From: CAYSAQ01 sp964429235
GTDB lineage: Bacteria; Margulisbacteria; Riflemargulisbacteria; GWF2-35-9; DYQY01
Assembly: GCA_964429235.1 (NCBI GenBank)
Contig: CAYSAQ010000024.1
Span: forward strand, 1-7,653
Length of the DNA stretch: 7,653 nt
Direction: 5' to 3'
Of the stretch, positions 6,503 through 7,653 are shown one piece after another. The position numbers were made by a program, and so were the translations under genes. The notes beneath the pieces were generated by a model. It ran no database searches and was not told the DNA's origin. It was given only the letters and a program-made list of their open reading frames with translations. The first letter of the stretch is position 1. Each line of letters begins with the position of its first letter.

Positions 6503-6875
6503 GGGGGTGTATTTGGTTTCGACATAGGGTTTTCCTTGAATTAGGAGCGGGTCGAGGAGCTGCCAGGCCTCGTAAAAAGGCAGAAAAACATAAGTGCAGA
6601 TACAAAAGCATTTAAAGGTGCATTCGCACCACAAGCAATCGCGGCTTAATTTATTAACCACGTCGCTTTAATCTGGTGTTGACGACAGGTTTTAGCGTTA
6701 TTTAGTCGACTATTCACTGCAGTCCGTGTTTGCTGTTAGTGAGAACAAGTTAAGCACTTACTTTAGGCTTGCATGCTTATAAGCTGGTCTGAAGGAAATT
6801 TTTAATAAGCTACGCCCGTAGCGCCTCTTTTATGGTTCTTTATGGACAGGGGTTCGATTCCCCTCACCTCCACCA
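6503..6875 (+). ncRNA. ssrA: tmRNA (transfer-messenger RNA), one-piece form
   Basis: This 373-nt RNA rescues stalled ribosomes, acting with SmpB as an alanyl-tRNA and then as a short mRNA for a degradation tag. The tRNA-like ends pair as an acceptor stem: GGGGGTG (6503-6509) with CACCTCC (6865-6871). This includes the G3-U wobble that identifies alanine, then A and an encoded CCA. The 5' part has the conserved GGTTTCGAC; the T arm is AGGGG-TTCGATT-CCCCT (6848-6864). CATAGGG (6523-6529) can pair with CTTTATG (6838-6844) as helix P2. The first pseudoknot is clear: CGAGG/CCTCG (6553-6557/6568-6572) interleaved with CTGCC/GGCAG (6560-6564/6579-6583), ending 12 nt before the resume codon. A GCTAC-GCCC-GTAGC hairpin lies at 6809-6822. 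The gene is complete and not permuted, although a recombinase gene converges on its 3' end. Confidence 0.96.
6596..6649 (+). other. tmRNA proteolysis-tag reading frame
   Basis: The resume codon GCA (6596-6598) follows the first pseudoknot, and the frame ends at TAA (6647-6649). The encoded tag is ADTKAFKGAFAPQAIAA, 17 residues, added after the alanine carried by the tmRNA itself. The C-terminal IAA keeps the two alanines needed for recognition by ClpXP-type proteases but has Ile where LAA or VAA is commoner. The tag is longer than the 10-residue E. coli tag. The resume position is placed by pseudoknot spacing and by analogy; a shift of one codon is possible. Confidence 0.82.
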
Positions 6876-6892
6876 AAAATCGCTGTAAGCCA

Positions 6893-6907
6893 AGCCCTAT
6901 TTGGGCT
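6893..6907. terminator. Weak hairpin between ssrA and the recombinase gene
   Basis: AGCCC (6893-6897) pairs with GGGCT (6903-6907) around TATTT, 18 bases after the tmRNA CCA. No U-run follows on the plus strand, so it is at best a weak or Rho-assisted terminator or a processing barrier for the tmRNA 3' end. On the minus strand an ATTTTT lies further downstream (6876-6881), also imperfectly placed for the converging gene. Confidence 0.3.
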
Positions 6908-6910
6908 CTA

Positions 6911-6955
6911 GGGTTCGACATAGAACCATGATATTTTATAAATAATGTCGAATTC
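6911..6955. repeat. Imperfect palindrome next to the recombinase gene, possible att site or terminator
   Basis: TTCGACAT (6914-6921) is the exact reverse complement of ATGTCGAA (6945-6952), 23 bases apart. As RNA the stem extends to 11 pairs (6911-6921 with 6945-6955) with two G-U wobbles, and T-rich sequence follows (6956-6964). The 39-bp span is close to the size of large serine recombinase attachment sites, which are imperfect inverted repeats, and it lies 22 bp from the recombinase stop codon. A bidirectional terminator between convergent genes is the main alternative. An outer pair, AGCCAA (6888-6893) and TTGGCT (6963-6968), encloses it. Confidence 0.45.
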
Positions 6956-6973
6956 TTTATTGTTGGCTGAGAC

Positions 6974-7653
6974 TCATCTTGAACCTGTTGCATGAAATAT
7001 TTCCTTCTCTGGAATCATGCTGAACTTGATTTCAATGGCGTCTTTTTTGCAATCGATTCGGTCAATTAATTTTGTTAGTTGGCTACGATGATTTTGACTA
7101 TCGCTAAACGGATGTTCTGTCCTATAGGTGATGAATAGCTTCTTGATGTCGGCAATGGACAATAACTCCTCTTTAGTTTGATGGATAACGGCTTCTTGCT
7201 TACTGATAGCTGTTTGTAGTTGTTTTTCATCTGTTTCCATTTCGCCGATCTTGGCGTTGATTAGTTCACGTTCCTTGCTCAGGAACTGGCTGGACATAAG
7301 CGTATCCAAATACTTATCTTTCTTTTGTTTTAGCTGATTTAGCGTGTCTTCTAAGTGGTGCTTAGTTTTCTCATGGTCTTGGATTTGATTAGTTATTTTG
7401 TCATTGTGTTTGAGTAATTTGTTTTCAATGGGGCTGAACTCTTCAGATAGCGACAGGACAATTTCGCTGACTCTAGCGTCTAGCTTGGTTAGACTGAAAT
7501 GAGGACGCTGACATTTTTGGGATTGGTCTTTCGAACCAGTGCATCGGTAATAGAAATATTTTTTCTTGTGACGATTCGTGGTGTGACTTGGGGCTAAAGG
7601 CGAGCCACATTTTGCGCAGAAGACTTTCTTTGCCAGCATAGCGCCCGTGGTAT
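6974..7653 (-). CDS. Large serine recombinase, C-terminal part (cut by the window edge)
   Basis: The frame is open through the right edge (TTGA precedes M at 7637-7639), and no ribosome site precedes that Met, so it is internal. The visible 221 residues from that Met match the C-terminal half of large serine integrases. A zinc beta-ribbon runs FCAKCGSPL ... YYRC ... C, with C8, C11, C33 and C43. A long charged coiled coil follows at about 70-165, and then a final LTKLIDRIDCKKDAIEIKFSM segment typical of the domain end. Full members are about 450-550 residues, with the serine catalytic and recombinase domains upstream, so half or more lies outside. These enzymes integrate and excise phages and integrative elements at specific sites. 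Its 3' end faces the 3' end of ssrA, 98 bp away, as expected for an integrase at the border of an element inserted at ssrA. Whether the catalytic part is intact cannot be seen. Confidence 0.88.
   Translation of the reverse strand, partial: TTGAMLAKKVFCAKCGSPLAPSHTTNRHKKKYFYYRCTGSKDQSQKCQRPHFSLTKLDARVSEIVLSLSEEFSPIENKLLKHNDKITNQIQDHEKTKHHLEDTLNQLKQKKDKYLDTLMSSQFLSKERELINAKIGEMETDEKQLQTAISKQEAVIHQTKEELLSIADIKKLFITYRTEHPFSDSQNHRSQLTKLIDRIDCKKDAIEIKFSMIPEKEIFHATGSR

Noticed and set aside
6503..6535. Second truncated ssrA copy downstream, suggested by the repeated TTCGACATAG
   Set aside because: The downstream copy lacks the acceptor-stem GGGGGTG and the rest of the tmRNA 5' domain, so it is not a duplicated ssrA fragment.
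6461..6661. 66-codon minus-strand frame over the ssrA promoter and 5' half
   Set aside because: It lies antisense to the structured tmRNA, has no ribosome site, and its protein looks like no real family.
6802..6993. 63-codon minus-strand frame containing VRGIEPLS
   Set aside because: This is antisense to the tmRNA 3' end. The RGIEPL string is the well-known false translation of the reverse strand of tRNA-like T-arm and CCA sequences.
1..7653. CRISPR array, toxin-antitoxin pair or defence system
   Set aside because: No regularly spaced repeats and no nuclease, toxin or defence genes are visible. Any such cargo would lie right of the window if the recombinase marks an element.

Overview
The window is visibly AT-rich bacterial DNA carrying mostly housekeeping genes and ending at what looks like the edge of a mobile element. 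Two proteins have signal peptides and one of them looks like a C-terminal beta-barrel outer-membrane protein, so the host is probably a diderm. Start sites are mixed: clear AGGAGG-type ribosome sites, one TTG start behind a G-run, and one start with no ribosome site. AUA is a common isoleucine codon. Nothing here fixes the phylum; an uncultured low-GC diderm lineage would fit.

Layout, left to right. Positions 1-75 are the tail of an unidentified gene. At 92-787 is a small secreted protein of unknown function, resembling DUF3108/LolA-like periplasmic proteins, with a TATAAT box only 8 bases before its ATG. A sigma70-type promoter (790-818) then drives a CAU-anticodon tRNA (840-916), which is bracketed by a perfect 10-bp inverted repeat. 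Close behind and on the same strand come a family 2 glycosyltransferase (972-1688), hisS (1685-2944, 4-bp overlap) and a porin-like outer-membrane protein (2959-3903, 14-bp gap). No terminator is visible between tRNA and porin, so they may form one transcript. After a 136-bp intergenic region with an operator-like palindrome come a Cu(I)-exporting P1B ATPase (4040-6226) and a translationally coupled CopZ-like chaperone (6223-6420). These two form a copper-efflux pair with no adjacent regulator gene.

The right end holds a one-piece tmRNA gene, ssrA (6503-6875), with an extended -10 promoter, a clear first pseudoknot, a 17-residue tag and an encoded CCA. Converging on it from the right edge is the C-terminal part of a large serine recombinase (6974-7653, minus strand; its catalytic domain lies outside the window). 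ssrA is a classic integration target, so the window probably stops just inside an integrated element. The 98 bp between them is unusually structured: a 39-bp interval with 8-bp inverted arms, one of which repeats 12 of 13 bases from the head of ssrA, with a second short motif at the same spacing in both places.

I see no convincing wholly new multi-gene system. The most interesting parts are the ssrA/recombinase junction, its repeated spaced motif, and the bracketed tRNA upstream of the glycosyltransferase-hisS operon.
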